A stretch of 64,000 nucleotides of DNA, taken from positions 1 to 64,000 of the forward strand of contig JAWUZG010001149.1 in NCBI GenBank assembly GCA_036785705.1. Reading direction: 5' to 3'. This document shows positions 51,925 to 60,682 of the stretch, piece by piece; the stretch's first letter is position 1, and each line of letters starts with the position of its first letter. The stretch is from Acanthornis magna. Lineage: Eukaryota; Chordata; Aves; Passeriformes; Acanthizidae. The position numbers and the translations under genes are program-made. Under the pieces are notes generated by a model. That model made no database searches and was not told the DNA's origin. It saw only the letters and a program-made list of their open reading frames with translations.

Positions 51925-52045
51925 CCTAGGCCGGGAATCCCAATGTTCCGGCTCGGCTCCGGCCCCGCTCGAACGGGTCCCGTGCAGGTATCCAAGAACC
52001 ACGAACTGGATGAGCCCCGGCCGGAGGAAGAGCGGTACAGAGGGC
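51925..52045 (-). pseudogene. MHC class I alpha-1 fragment, outer copy
   Basis: A second minus-strand alpha-1 remnant, with Gln-Phe-Val-Val-Leu-Gly-Tyr-Leu-His-Gly-Thr in one frame and Ala-Glu-Pro-Glu-His-Trp-Asp-Ser continuing in the same frame. It is followed by a GTGAGTGCCCCCGGCAC segment identical to that after the inner copy. It lies only about 65 bp below the right leader exon, far closer than a normal intron 1, so sequence has been lost. The pair looks like a local duplication of a damaged class I exon 2. Confidence 0.75.
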
Positions 52046-52109
52046 CCTGGTGCCGGATAAGAGAGTGTGGGGGGGGTCCCGGTGCCGGGGCTGCCACTCC
52101 GCCCTCAAC

Positions 52110-52147
52110 CCCCCCAGGAGCGCCCCCAGCCCCAGCGCTGGAGCCAT
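52110..52147 (-). pseudogene. MHC class I-like leader exon, right copy
   Basis: Minus-strand ATG at 52,147 encodes Met-Ala-Pro-Ala-Leu-Gly-Leu-Gly-Ala-Leu-Leu-Gly-Gly, a short hydrophobic leader of the type used by passerine class I genes. At the point where the left copy has GTGAGG, this copy reads GTTGAG, a weak donor. It sits next to the outer alpha-1 fragment in the same orientation, so leader and alpha-1 belong to one damaged class I gene. Confidence 0.65.
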
Positions 52148-52263
52148 CGCGAAGCTCCGCTGCGGCCCCGCCCCCAGAGCAGCCTCCGGCCCCGCGATTG
52201 GCGCGGTTATTTCCTGCTCGCCAATGGCAGCTTGAGCTTCTCGTGACGTCACCGGTCACCGGG
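52148..52263 (-). promoter_or_regulatory. S/X/Y-like MHC promoter, right copy
   Basis: On the minus strand CCCGGTGACCGGTG (52,250-52,263) resembles X1. It runs into a perfect TGACGTCA (52,244-52,251), the X2 site for CREB/ATF. The inverted CCAAT Y box lies at 52,221-52,225. Spacing is as in the left copy. The promoter grammar is better kept than the gene it drives. Confidence 0.75.
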
Positions 52264-52369
52264 CAGATTCCGGCGGCGCAGGCCGGGAGACGCGACAGTG
52301 CCCGAGCGAGCGCGGGGGAAAGGGGGAATCCCTGGGAATTCCCGGGATCCCCTCAGGGACTCCCAGAGT

Positions 52370-53260
52370 GAGCTCTGACACCTCCAGTATGATCCCAGTC
52401 ACTCCCAATTTCCCACAGCATTGTCGCAGTTCTCCACCACTGATCCCAGTCGCTTCCATTTTCCCAGTCAACCCCAGTATCGTTACAGACATTCCCAGTA
52501 TATCCCAGTTGCCCTCAGCATGTTCGTAGTCATTCCCCGTCACTCTCCGTTGCCCAAGTGAGCTCCTAGTTATCCCCGTATGTCCCAGTCACTTCCAGCA
52601 TATCCCACTTGCTTCCAGCATGCACTCAGGCATTCCCAGTTAGTCACAGTTGCTTCCAGCATGCACTCAGGCATTCCCAGTTAGTCCCAGTTGCTTCCAG
52701 CACGATCCCAGTTGCTCACAGCTGTTCCCACTCATCCTGAGTGTGGTCCCAGTCACCAGCAGTATGATCCCGGTTGCTCCTAGTATCTCCCAGTTGCCCC
52801 CAACATAATCCCAATTGCCCCCAGCATGTTCCCAGTCAATCCCACTATGATCCTAGTCACCCTCAGTGTGATCCCAGTCTCCCCCAGCATGGGGCCAGCT
52901 GTTCTGTCCTCTTTAGTCCCAGTTGCCCCCGGTATAGTCCCAGTCCTTTCCTGTATCATCTCAGTCCCTCCCAGCATGGTCCCAGTCAGACCCAGTTGCC
53001 CCCAGTGTAGATTCAGTAACTCCGCCTTGCTCCCAGTTGCCCCCAGCGTGGTCATGGTTGCTCCCAGTGTGCTTCCAATCACCCCCAGTACGGTTACAGA
53101 CACTCCCAGTCTATGCAAGTAGCCCTCAGCATGTTTGCAGTCATTTCCAGTCACTCCCAGTTGCTCCAGCACGGTTCCAGTTGCCCCCACTATGATGCCA
53201 GTCACTGCCAGTATGATGTCAGTGTGATCCCAGTACAGCCCAGTCACTCCCAGTGCTGCC
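52370..53260 (+). repeat. Tandem repeat of GTTGCCCCCAGCATGGTCCCA type
   Basis: About 890 bp of short imperfect units near 21-25 bp, alternating CCAGTTGCCCCCAGCATG with ATCCCAGTCACTCCCAGT. A longer unit is duplicated at about 52,600-52,690 (TTGCTTCCAGCATGCACTCA repeated). I know similar arrays from songbird MHC introns, which fits the neighbouring class I remnants. Confidence 0.85.
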
Positions 53261-53885
53261 CTTCTGGAATCCCAACTCCTCTCTGCGTTCCCCCCTCCTG
53301 GATCTCCAGGCTCCCCAGAGGAGCCCCAAGGGCTGCAAGTCCCCACCAAGGCCCAGTTTGGATCTGCAGTCCCCAATTTTCCGTGTCCCTCTCCTTTTCC
53401 CCGGGCCGGGTTCCGCCCGCCCCCACCGGCTGGGAGCAGCCGAGAGCCCCGCGCTGCGCATCCCGACCTGCCCCGCCTCCATCCCCGCTCCTCCCGCGAG
53501 GTGCGAAGGGTTTGGGGAACGGCGGAGGAGGGATGGAGGGAGGAGGAGCAAGAGGTGGGATTCGGGAGAAAGAGGAGCCGGAAGAGGGTTGCTGTCCCTC
53601 GGAAGACGTGCGACGAGCGGGTGGAACTGGTTGGTTGTCTTGTTATTTGGGTCTTTTTGAGGGGAGGTTGTTTTTTTTATTTTTGTAAGACATGCCGAGC
53701 GGTTTGAAGGTGCTGTGGGTGCGGGAAGCGCTGGCCCGAGTCCCCGATCCCCTCTTCACAGCCCCCCTACCCTGGTCTTCGCCCCTCCCCAGGGCCCCCA
53801 GTGCTGCCCCTTCACGCGCTCTCTCCCAGCGCTCGGGGGAGCTGCCGGCGGCTCCGCGGACACAGCCGCACCCTGCCCGGCTCGC

Positions 53886-53955
53886 CCTCCGCCAGCAGCG
53901 CGGTGCAGACGGACACAAATACTATGAGGAGGGCGTTGGCGAACATGGTGCTCAT
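53886..53955 (-). CDS. TMCO1: TMCO1 first coding exon, orphan
   Basis: Minus strand from 53,955 reads Met-Ser-Thr-Met-Phe-Ala-Asn-Ala-Leu-Leu-Ile-Val-Phe-Val-Ser-Val-Cys-Thr-Ala-Leu, then Leu-Ala-Glu. This is the almost invariant N-terminus and first membrane helix of TMCO1, an ER protein of the multipass translocon also described as a calcium-load-activated channel. The exon should end at GAGG, but the next bases are GCGAGC rather than GTGAGC. It is therefore either a rare GC donor or a broken splice site. No later TMCO1 exon is visible in the 9 kb before FBXO15 begins. Confidence 0.8.
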
Positions 53956-54080
53956 GGTGGTGCTATCACCGCCCCCGACCCGGTGACAGTGCCGCGAACC
54001 CGGAAGTGGATCCGCCACGGCCAAGCGGCCATGCCGCGTTGCCTAGCAACGGCCGGAAGCGACCACCTGCGCTTCCGGCT
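53956..54080 (-). promoter_or_regulatory. TMCO1 core promoter with RFX X-box and ETS sites
   Basis: GTTGCCTAGCAAC at 54,038-54,050 is a near-palindromic RFX X-box. CGGAAGTG at 54,001, CCGGAAGCG near 54,053 and CTTCCGGC near 54,072 are ETS-type sites. No TATA box is visible. This is typical of a housekeeping, possibly bidirectional promoter. Confidence 0.65.
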
Positions 54081-54339
54081 GCGAGAGAAGCCGCGGGAAG
54101 GGCGAAGGGCGGGGAAGGCGCGGCGGGCGCTGCTCTGATCAGTGGGGTGGGTGCCAGTCGTGGCGGCGGGCGCTGCTCTGATGAAGGTAGGTGGCTGTCA
54201 ATGGTGGCGGCGGGTCCCTCCCGCCCAGCGGGGCTAAGGGAGGGTCCCTGTCACGGCGGCGTGGCGGCGGCAGCTCCCTGGAGTCACGCACATCTGGGCC
54301 TGGTGGTACCGCGCTCGGTGCAGGGCTCGCGGAGAGGTT

Positions 54340-54680
54340 CACAGAACCAATTAGCTTGGAAAAGACCTCCGTGATCATCCCGAGTCCAACCTGTGATCCA
54401 ACACCACGATATCAACCAGACCACTCAGTGACACATCCAGTCTTCACTTAAAGGCCTCCAGGGACGATGACTCAGTCACCTCTCTGGACAGCCCATTCCA
54501 GTGTCTAATCACCCCTAATGTGAAGAAATTTATCCCAATGTCTGGCCTAAGCCTCCCCTGGTGTGGTTTGACACTAGAAAGTCTGGGTGTCTGCTCTCCC
54601 TGCACCTTGCTGGGATGTGGTGCCTGAATCTGCTTGCCAGGGGAGGTGCACAAGACGTTTGCTTTCTTCAACATACCCCT
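54340..54680 (-). mobile_element. CR1 LINE 3' fragment
   Basis: Minus-strand CR1 tail: the sense strand reads from a GGTGTATGTTG-like region through the conserved block ending in a CCATGGTT-type 3' UTR near 54,340. The plus strand shows the familiar TTCCAGTGTCTAATCACCCC phrase. It is 5'-truncated and sits just beyond the TMCO1 promoter. Confidence 0.85.
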
Positions 54681-54754
54681 TGCAAATAGGTTGTCTTGGA
54701 GAAACCTTCCTGGTTTCTAAAACTCTGTCCTGGATTCATTTGCCAGTGGTGTGA

Positions 54755-54892
54755 ATGGGAGTGTTCAGGACCAACTTGGACAGGTTTCAGAGCAACTGGT
54801 CTAGTGGAAGGTGTCCCTGCCCATGGCAGGGGGGGTGGAACTAGATGTGCTTTAATGTCCCTTTCAACCCAAACCTATTCTGTGATTCTATC
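54755..54892 (+). mobile_element. CR1 LINE 3' tail
   Basis: Plus-strand CR1 3' end with CTGGTCTAGTGGAAGGTGTC and a terminal TTCTGTGATTCTATCA, the usual tail motif. It is 5'-truncated to about 140 bp. It points away from the CR1 fragment immediately to its left. Confidence 0.9.
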
Positions 54893-54899
54893 AATATCC

Positions 54900-55760
54900 T
54901 GTTAGTGCATCCCACTAGGAGGCATTTTCTGGAATCAAATATTTAGAAATATTGTTGCCTGCCCTTTACCAGAGGCTGTTAATGTCCCACACGCTCCTTG
55001 TACAGCTAGCAGTGGAGTACATCATTCTGTGATTCACAGGAAATTAAATTTCCCATTGCTTGTGTGTGTAAAATATTCACACACAAGGAGGGGATGAGAC
55101 TAAGAAGTGCATTAATGAGGACAGTGCAATAATAGCAAGGGTTTGGCAGAGAGACTAATTAACTTTTATTGAGCCTCCAGTGGCTACACCTGTAGCAGCA
55201 GAACTAAACCAAATCCACCCATGGTAATGGGGTGAGGAGACCTGGAAAGCAGAAATACAGAAAAGGAAACAGGGCAGGCAGGGAAGGGCAGGTTTGTGCC
55301 TGTCCTTATGTAACAGAGGAGTTTGCTGTCAGTGACAGTGATGCACTGTGGGATTACATGGGCAGAGATGAGTGAAAAACAGGGAAAGGAAAAACCTCTT
55401 GCCCTTAAATTAAAATTTCCGTTCAGCAAGAGGGTGAGGAACTGTAGTTCATAGAAGACAGCGCAAGCAGCAAGTATGGGTGTGAGGTCGGACAGCAAAC
55501 AAGCTCTCCGAGCCTGGGGACAGGCACACGAGGAAAGCAGAGAGCCACATGTGTGCAGCTGGCTGAGTCACATGTCACTGAGAGGTGCAGCTATGCACTG
55601 GAGGAAAGTCTCAGCACCGTGTCTGGGCACGGAGAATGTCCTGCAACATCAGGGCAGAACTGAGAACTGGACGTCAGCACCAGGGGACTCAGAGCCATCA
55701 GGGAGCCAGAGATGAAACTGATGATGGTTGTTTCAGTTTGGGATGAGCAGCAGGAAGATA
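54900..55760. other. Spacer without recognised features
   Basis: Between two CR1 tails. Open frames on both strands are short and without domains, and no splice-linked exon was recognised. Confidence 0.5.
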
Positions 55761-55784
55761 CTGACAGCTGGTGATGCGGCAGCA

Positions 55785-56008
55785 CTTGTGATATACAGAG
55801 AAAATTCTTCCCTGTGAAGATGGTGAGGCACTGGCACATGTTGCCCAGAGAACCTGTGGATGCCCCACCTCTGGAAGTGTCAAGACCAGGTTGGATGGGG
55901 CTTGAAGCAATCTGGTCTAGTGGAAGGTGTTTCTGACCATGGCAGGGGGTTTGGAATGAGATGATCTTTAAGGTTCCTTCCAACCCAGTCCATTCTGTGA
56001 TTCTATAT
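55785..56008 (+). mobile_element. CR1 LINE 3' tail
   Basis: Plus-strand CR1 3' end, about 220 bp, containing a TTGCCCAGAGAACCTGTGGA block, CTGGTCTAGTGGAAGGTGTT and a final CATTCTGTGATTCTAT. 5'-truncated. Confidence 0.9.
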
Positions 56009-56009
56009 T

Positions 56010-57730
56010 ATTTTGTGCCACTTCATGCACTTCCCTGTGCTGTAGGCTGTCCTCCACCCTCTCTCCCGCTCTTTAGATCTCTCTTTCCTGGCTGTGAGAG
56101 GTATCAGCATCTATCAAAGCAGTATTTTGAAATAGTTTCTCTTATACTGCTGTGGGGAATGATTCACATGGTATCAGTTATTGATACTGCACGTGGTCTT
56201 TTGGCAGAGCCAGGCCAGGAGGAGATGGTCAGAGACAGGAAGCTTTCCTTTCTAGTGTCTGTGCTTTGAACTGGAGGTCGAGGTGACAACGGGCTCTTCG
56301 CAATTTCATCCTGACATTTTGAGTAACACCAGGATCTTTATTAGCAAATCCTTTTTTCAGACAACACATGGCATATTACTCTCAATGGCATTTCCTTTTC
56401 AAAAAAGCATTCTGTGCTTTGATCAATGTGTAAAGGACAGTTGAGGGTTGGGTGCAGTCTGCTTTGATCTACCAGCCTGGGATATGAGAAAAAGGAAGGC
56501 ATTTTCCTAATACATGGCTCTGGTTGCATTAGTTAGGGGCTGGTGTAATCTACAAATATTCTAGATACGGAAGTGGTAATATTTATGGAGGCAACCTTGA
56601 AACCAGATTAGAGATCCCAGTAGATTTCATGTACTGCAGTCTCCAAGCTTAAACTGAACAAAAGGTTCAGTTGCTGTGCACAGTGTGTTAGCGACCAGCA
56701 GGCAGTAACAGGGTGTGTAAAATTCTCTGTTTGGAGGAAAGGTGCTGGTGGAGGTTAGGATTTTTCCTTTTGTTTTTTCTTTCCTCTTCGGGGATTTTGT
56801 CCCAGCCGTTGCTGGGAGACAATAACGATCGGTACTTAAGAGAGACAACTCCCATGGGGGAGGAGTGCACCTGGCTGCACTTCTCTTAGCTGAGGGCTTT
56901 TCTCTTGGGGAGCAGAGCTATCGAGGAGGGGCAGGTATATCGGTGTATCAGAGACTTGGCCCGGGGGAAGGGGCTGAGCACAGCTCCTAGGTCTGTCTCT
57001 CTGGGCATCGGAAGGGACAGTCGATCTGCTGCTTCCTGCGAGAATTCACTGCCATCGCTAGAGCCCACTTCTGTAAGATCCCGAGGGTGGGAGGTACAGC
57101 AGGTTTGTGTAATCATACTTACTGTTAATGCTGTACTTCTCATGTCGTTTGCTCTCTGATCTAAGTCATAGTAACTTTTGTTATCTTTATTTTTTGTTGG
57201 AGAGGTGGGATTTTCTTTGACAGACTGTTGAAAGAATAGGCGAGTGTCAAGTTTTGTGCGTTAAACATAATTGACACTTCAAGTATTTATACTTGGGATT
57301 CTAGATTGAAATGATTGGTTTCTCTTATTGCCTATTTGCCATGTTGTGTGTGTTTTGTTTTTAAGAATACAGTTTTCACCAATGTATTTTGTATCCAAAT
57401 TAAGCTATGCAGACAGCTGTAGAAATACTACAAGATCAGTGCTATTTTTGGCAGTATTTGGTTTGCTTTTTCTTCTTCCTTCCTCTCTGCACAGCATCAT
57501 TTATTTCTCCAGCGAAACAGAAGGCACTCAGCCACACTTCTCAGCAGCTCTGCAGCCTGTGGAGTGCGTGGGCAGTCTCTGTGTGCAGCATCCTGGAAAA
57601 TGTGCATTCTCTTGAAGTGATCTGCTGAAAAGTATGTACTTGTACAGTTGTTCCAGCCTCCCTTATTGCACTGCTCTCAAGATCTGAATTGCCTGGTCTC
57701 TAATACTCCCTGAGATTTGCATTTCATCTG
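56010..57730. other. Upstream region of the semaphorin exon, no coding exon recognised
   Basis: The stretch 56,880-57,110 is richer in CpG than its surroundings, and a GAGGTACAG at 57,090-57,100 could be a splice donor, so it might hold a non-coding first exon. Nothing else was recognised. This is inference only. Confidence 0.3.
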
Positions 57731-57734
57731 CCAG

Positions 57735-57874
57735 AGAAACACAGTTACCCAGCGAACCCCGAAAAGCAAGGACACTGAAGATGGCTCTGTGTGCTTTTTA
57801 CGCAGTTTGGGGTTTGTTGCTAGAAGCGGCAATAGCATTTGGCCCAGTACCAAGGATCACTCGGGAACACCAAG
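57735..57874 (+). CDS. SEMA4D: SEMA4D-like semaphorin, first coding exon
   Basis: After a TTTCATCTGCCAG acceptor-like site, an ATG at 57,781 opens a signal peptide (Met-Ala-Leu-Cys-Ala-Phe-Tyr, then a hydrophobic core ending Ala-Ile-Ala-Phe). It is followed by Gly-Pro-Val-Pro-Arg-Ile-Thr-Arg-Glu-His-Gln, ending in CAAG before GTAAGA. The Pro-x-Pro-Arg-Ile-Thr-x-Glu-His stretch is the beginning of the sema domain in class 4 semaphorins and is closest to SEMA4D, a membrane ligand of plexin-B1 and CD72. The donor splits a codon after its first base, as expected. Only 31 codons are visible; the next exon would lie beyond the retrovirus, possibly outside the window. Another class 4 member is possible. 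Confidence 0.7.
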
Positions 57875-58081
57875 GTAAGAACAGAAATTTAAGTATTGTA
57901 ATATGGGACGTTGTGACATCCTTAGGGTTTCTGTGGGATTTGAAACTCATTGAGGCTTTAGGTTCTTTCAGCCAGTTTGCTGTGAGTTTGGTCAGGTGTT
58001 GCTGGTTTTGCTAATCTATGAAGTGCATAGGATCAGAATACTCAAAACTCATTCGGGCACGGGGTTAACTGATTTTAGTTC

Positions 58082-58715
58082 TGTGAAAAACGAAGTTCAC
58101 TCTCCTGTTGAAATTTAAAAGTTTAATAAAGGACAATAGGGGACAAAAACAATAAAGCAAAGAAACAGTGCTGGGTGCTTGGCCCTAAGCCAAAAGCACA
58201 CCTGCCATTGAAGGTGTCGTCTTAAGTACTCTTTGTATTGCATCAGCCTCATGCCTATTCATAAGCATTCATGCATATTCAAACTTTTCTCAGAACTATT
58301 TTGCATGTTCCAAGAACTGTTTTGCATGGCTCCTCCTTGGTCCCGCCTTTTTAGAGCATGCATGGTTTTGGCTGTGGTTTCTTCCAGTCTTGGTTATCAT
58401 CTCCAGTTTGAGCTTTTCTCCATGGTCCTTGCATCTGGTTATGGCTGATAGTCAGGTATCAGTGTTGGGTCTTCTCTGTGCTGTTCTTTGGGTGTTATCC
58501 AGTCAAGCAGGCAGTGTGGTTAGTAAAGGAAAGTCTTTTAAACTACCTCTATTAGTTATTTCACTACTATATCGAAATCTAGTTAATAACAGAAATTAAA
58601 ACATTGGTTATATACCTCTATCTTTATAACAAGACTACTTCTATATAAAAAGAATAAAACCATACACACAATGAATATCTGCGAAAAGCCAACACTATAT
58701 TATGTATGCATCACA
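58082..58715 (-). repeat. 3' LTR of the retrovirus
   Basis: Minus-strand order begins TGTGATGCAT and ends CGTTTTTCACA, giving inverted ends TGTGA/TCACA over 634 bp. Near the 3' side an ATTAAA sits in CCTTTATTAAACTTTTAAA and may serve as polyadenylation signal. The left half has an AT-rich TTTTTATATAG stretch. The left edge directly follows the host sequence and the right edge directly follows the polypurine tract, so both borders are well supported. Confidence 0.85.
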
Positions 58716-58728
58716 ATTCCCCTTTTTT
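58716..58728 (-). other. Polypurine tract
   Basis: AAAAAAGGGGAAT on the minus strand directly precedes the TG of the LTR. This is the primer site for plus-strand DNA synthesis in retroviruses and confirms the strand of the element. Confidence 0.85.
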
Positions 58729-58828
58729 ATAAATTATTTGGCTTGAGCAATAATTCTTGCTTTCTAATTTCCATTTCTCGCTGGTTCTTTTCACATATTA
58801 TTTTTGCTTCTTCAAAGGGGTCTTCTCT

Positions 58829-60614
58829 TCATTTCTTTAACACCATTATCTTTTGTGCTGTTTCAGATGTGGCCCATTTTGAGTCCATAGGTATTATTAC
58901 TACTTGCATTCCTTGGACTACACTGGTGATTAGTCGAATAAAATAGGGAATTAAGCAAGGAAGAAATAACAAACCAGCTGTTGCACATAAAAGGAAGAAG
59001 CCCAGCTTTTTCCACCATTCTATTCCTAATACTTTATCCCACCAGTTAGCTTTTAGCATTGATTCCCATCTTTGGGTCGGTACATGGGCTATTTTTCTGA
59101 TATCTTTGTCTATATCTAAGACAGCATCCCCATTATCATCAATTTTCAAACAGTCCAATGTATTAAATTTTCCACAAACTCCCCCTTCTTCAGCTAATAA
59201 ATAGTCTAAAGCCAACCTATTTTGATACACTGCGGCTCTTGTTTGCCTTTGTTGACTTGATTTTAATTCCAGTGCCCGAGCAGTTTTGTTGGTTATGATC
59301 TCTACAACAGCTTGAAGTCTTATAATTCGATTTAACATATAAATCGGGTTTCGATAACCCCAGCTCCCATCTTGTGCCCAGGTGGCTGGCCCATATGTTT
59401 CCAGTATGCATTCAGGAGGCTAGCCCTCCTCTCCCCATTTTTGAAACCCCCCGATCAGTTCTCTTTTGTTCCTTTTTAGGTCCTCGTAAACTGGTACTCC
59501 TAATTGATCTCCATCTGGTCCTGGTAAAAGGAAAAATCCTGTCTGTATGATCCCCAGAGTGCAACTCCCTTTCCACCGGGGGGGTGAGTTTTGGGTATGC
59601 TCTTTTTCCACATATCCAAAATAGACCATCTGGTGCCTTCCAGTAATCCTTAAGCCTGTTGATTTATATTGTCCCAGAATTTGGATATTTCTGGGATTCC
59701 AAAATAGGGATTTTTGCCTGTATCATTACATTGAAAAAGCTTGATTTCGTTATTAAACTTGCAGGTTTTTTCTTTGGTTCCTTTCTGAGCCCAATACAGA
59801 GTTGGTTCCTCTGGGACCCACCCTATAGAACTTCCGTTACTAACTTCATATCTCTTACAGGGAGTATTTCCTACTTTGCTAAGGAAGTTTTCCCCAGTAT
59901 GCCAAAGGCACTCTTCTCCTATCACTATTGAACTTAAAATCCACCCTTCTGGCCGGTTTTCTCCTTTCATATTTGTTCGGTTCCATTTAAGAAGTTCTAC
60001 AGGGCCTAGGCTAGTGCCCTTCCATGGCCATTCCTCTGTCATTAAAGCCCCACCACAGACTCAACAGTTGGTAATGTTTAGTTCCTTACTTATTCTTTCC
60101 CCCAGTTCTACAAACAGGTTTTTCCCTACTCCTGAGATTTCCATTTCTTTTTCCAATTGTTGTTTGAGTTTTGTATACAAATCCTGATGTGGGGTTGATA
60201 CAGGGTTGGATTGCTGGGTTGGTTTCACCTTTTTGTTTACTGTTTGTTCCTTTACCAAATCTTGGACTCGGTTACTAAGGGCAAAAGTGAAGCAAACCCA
60301 TTTTTCCCCTTTTGGACATTTTTCTCCTAACCTACTACCACTTGTTCCTAAGTTTTCCGCAATCCAGTATCTTTTCCCGTTTTGTGTGCAAGTAGCTAAT
60401 TTGGATGGATCATAGCATTGATTGCTAACATGAGTATGGGTAAAAAAAAGGAACCTCGGGTTCATTCCCAGTAAAGTGTCCAGTAGCATTTGCAACACGA
60501 TTTTGCTTATATCCCATAAGGGAAAAGGCAAAGAATGAATGACACAAGGAGGAATAGTAGAGGTCCGGTATGGCTTATACCCCCACCTCCCATGCCTATG
60601 GGGTTGCTGCCCAT
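58829..60614 (-). pseudogene. env: Retroviral env, broken
   Basis: The likely start is an ATG at 60,614, followed by a hydrophobic signal-peptide core, which then runs into a TAA. The surface unit continues in another frame (60,531-59,650) with an in-frame TGA at 60,061-60,063 and several Asn-x-Ser/Thr sites. A short Trp/Cys-containing part follows in a third frame. A shift in a run of seven G's at about 59,578-59,584 then brings the frame to Arg-Asn-Lys-Arg (59,462-59,473), a furin-type cleavage site. A TAG at 59,420-59,422 interrupts the transmembrane unit, which otherwise runs to 58,829. The transmembrane unit holds a heptad-like helix, an immunosuppressive-domain-like stretch, a Cys pair and a membrane span near residues 120-150 of its last ORF. 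No functional envelope can be made. Confidence 0.85.
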
Positions 60615-60682
60615 AGCAGGGCTATAGAATCTTCTCGGTGGCGAGTACAGTGGTCAATCCGGTCTTGCCCTCTATTTCCTTG

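Larger units (their letters stand above)
52080..52360 (-). repeat. Right arm of MHC promoter inverted repeat
   Basis: Complementary partner of 47,935-48,215. The order in minus orientation is GGATCCCGGGAATTCCC, CGCGTCTCCCGGCC, X and Y boxes, GCGCCAATCGCG, GC-box, leader ATG. Relative to the left arm it has a perfect CRE and a better leader, so it is probably the less decayed copy. Confidence 0.9.
53400..54300. promoter_or_regulatory. CpG island around TMCO1 exon 1
   Basis: A CpG-dense stretch beginning within the last part of the GC-rich block and ending at the CR1 tail near 54,330. It holds several ETS-type CCGGAAG or CTTCCGG sites. Apart from the minus-strand TMCO1 exon I found no second recognisable coding exon, although a divergent plus-strand transcript is plausible. 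Confidence 0.7.

Noticed and set aside
47500..53260. Repeat arrays considered as possible CRISPR-like arrays
   Set aside because: Units are contiguous and degenerate with no spacers, and the context is vertebrate nuclear DNA.
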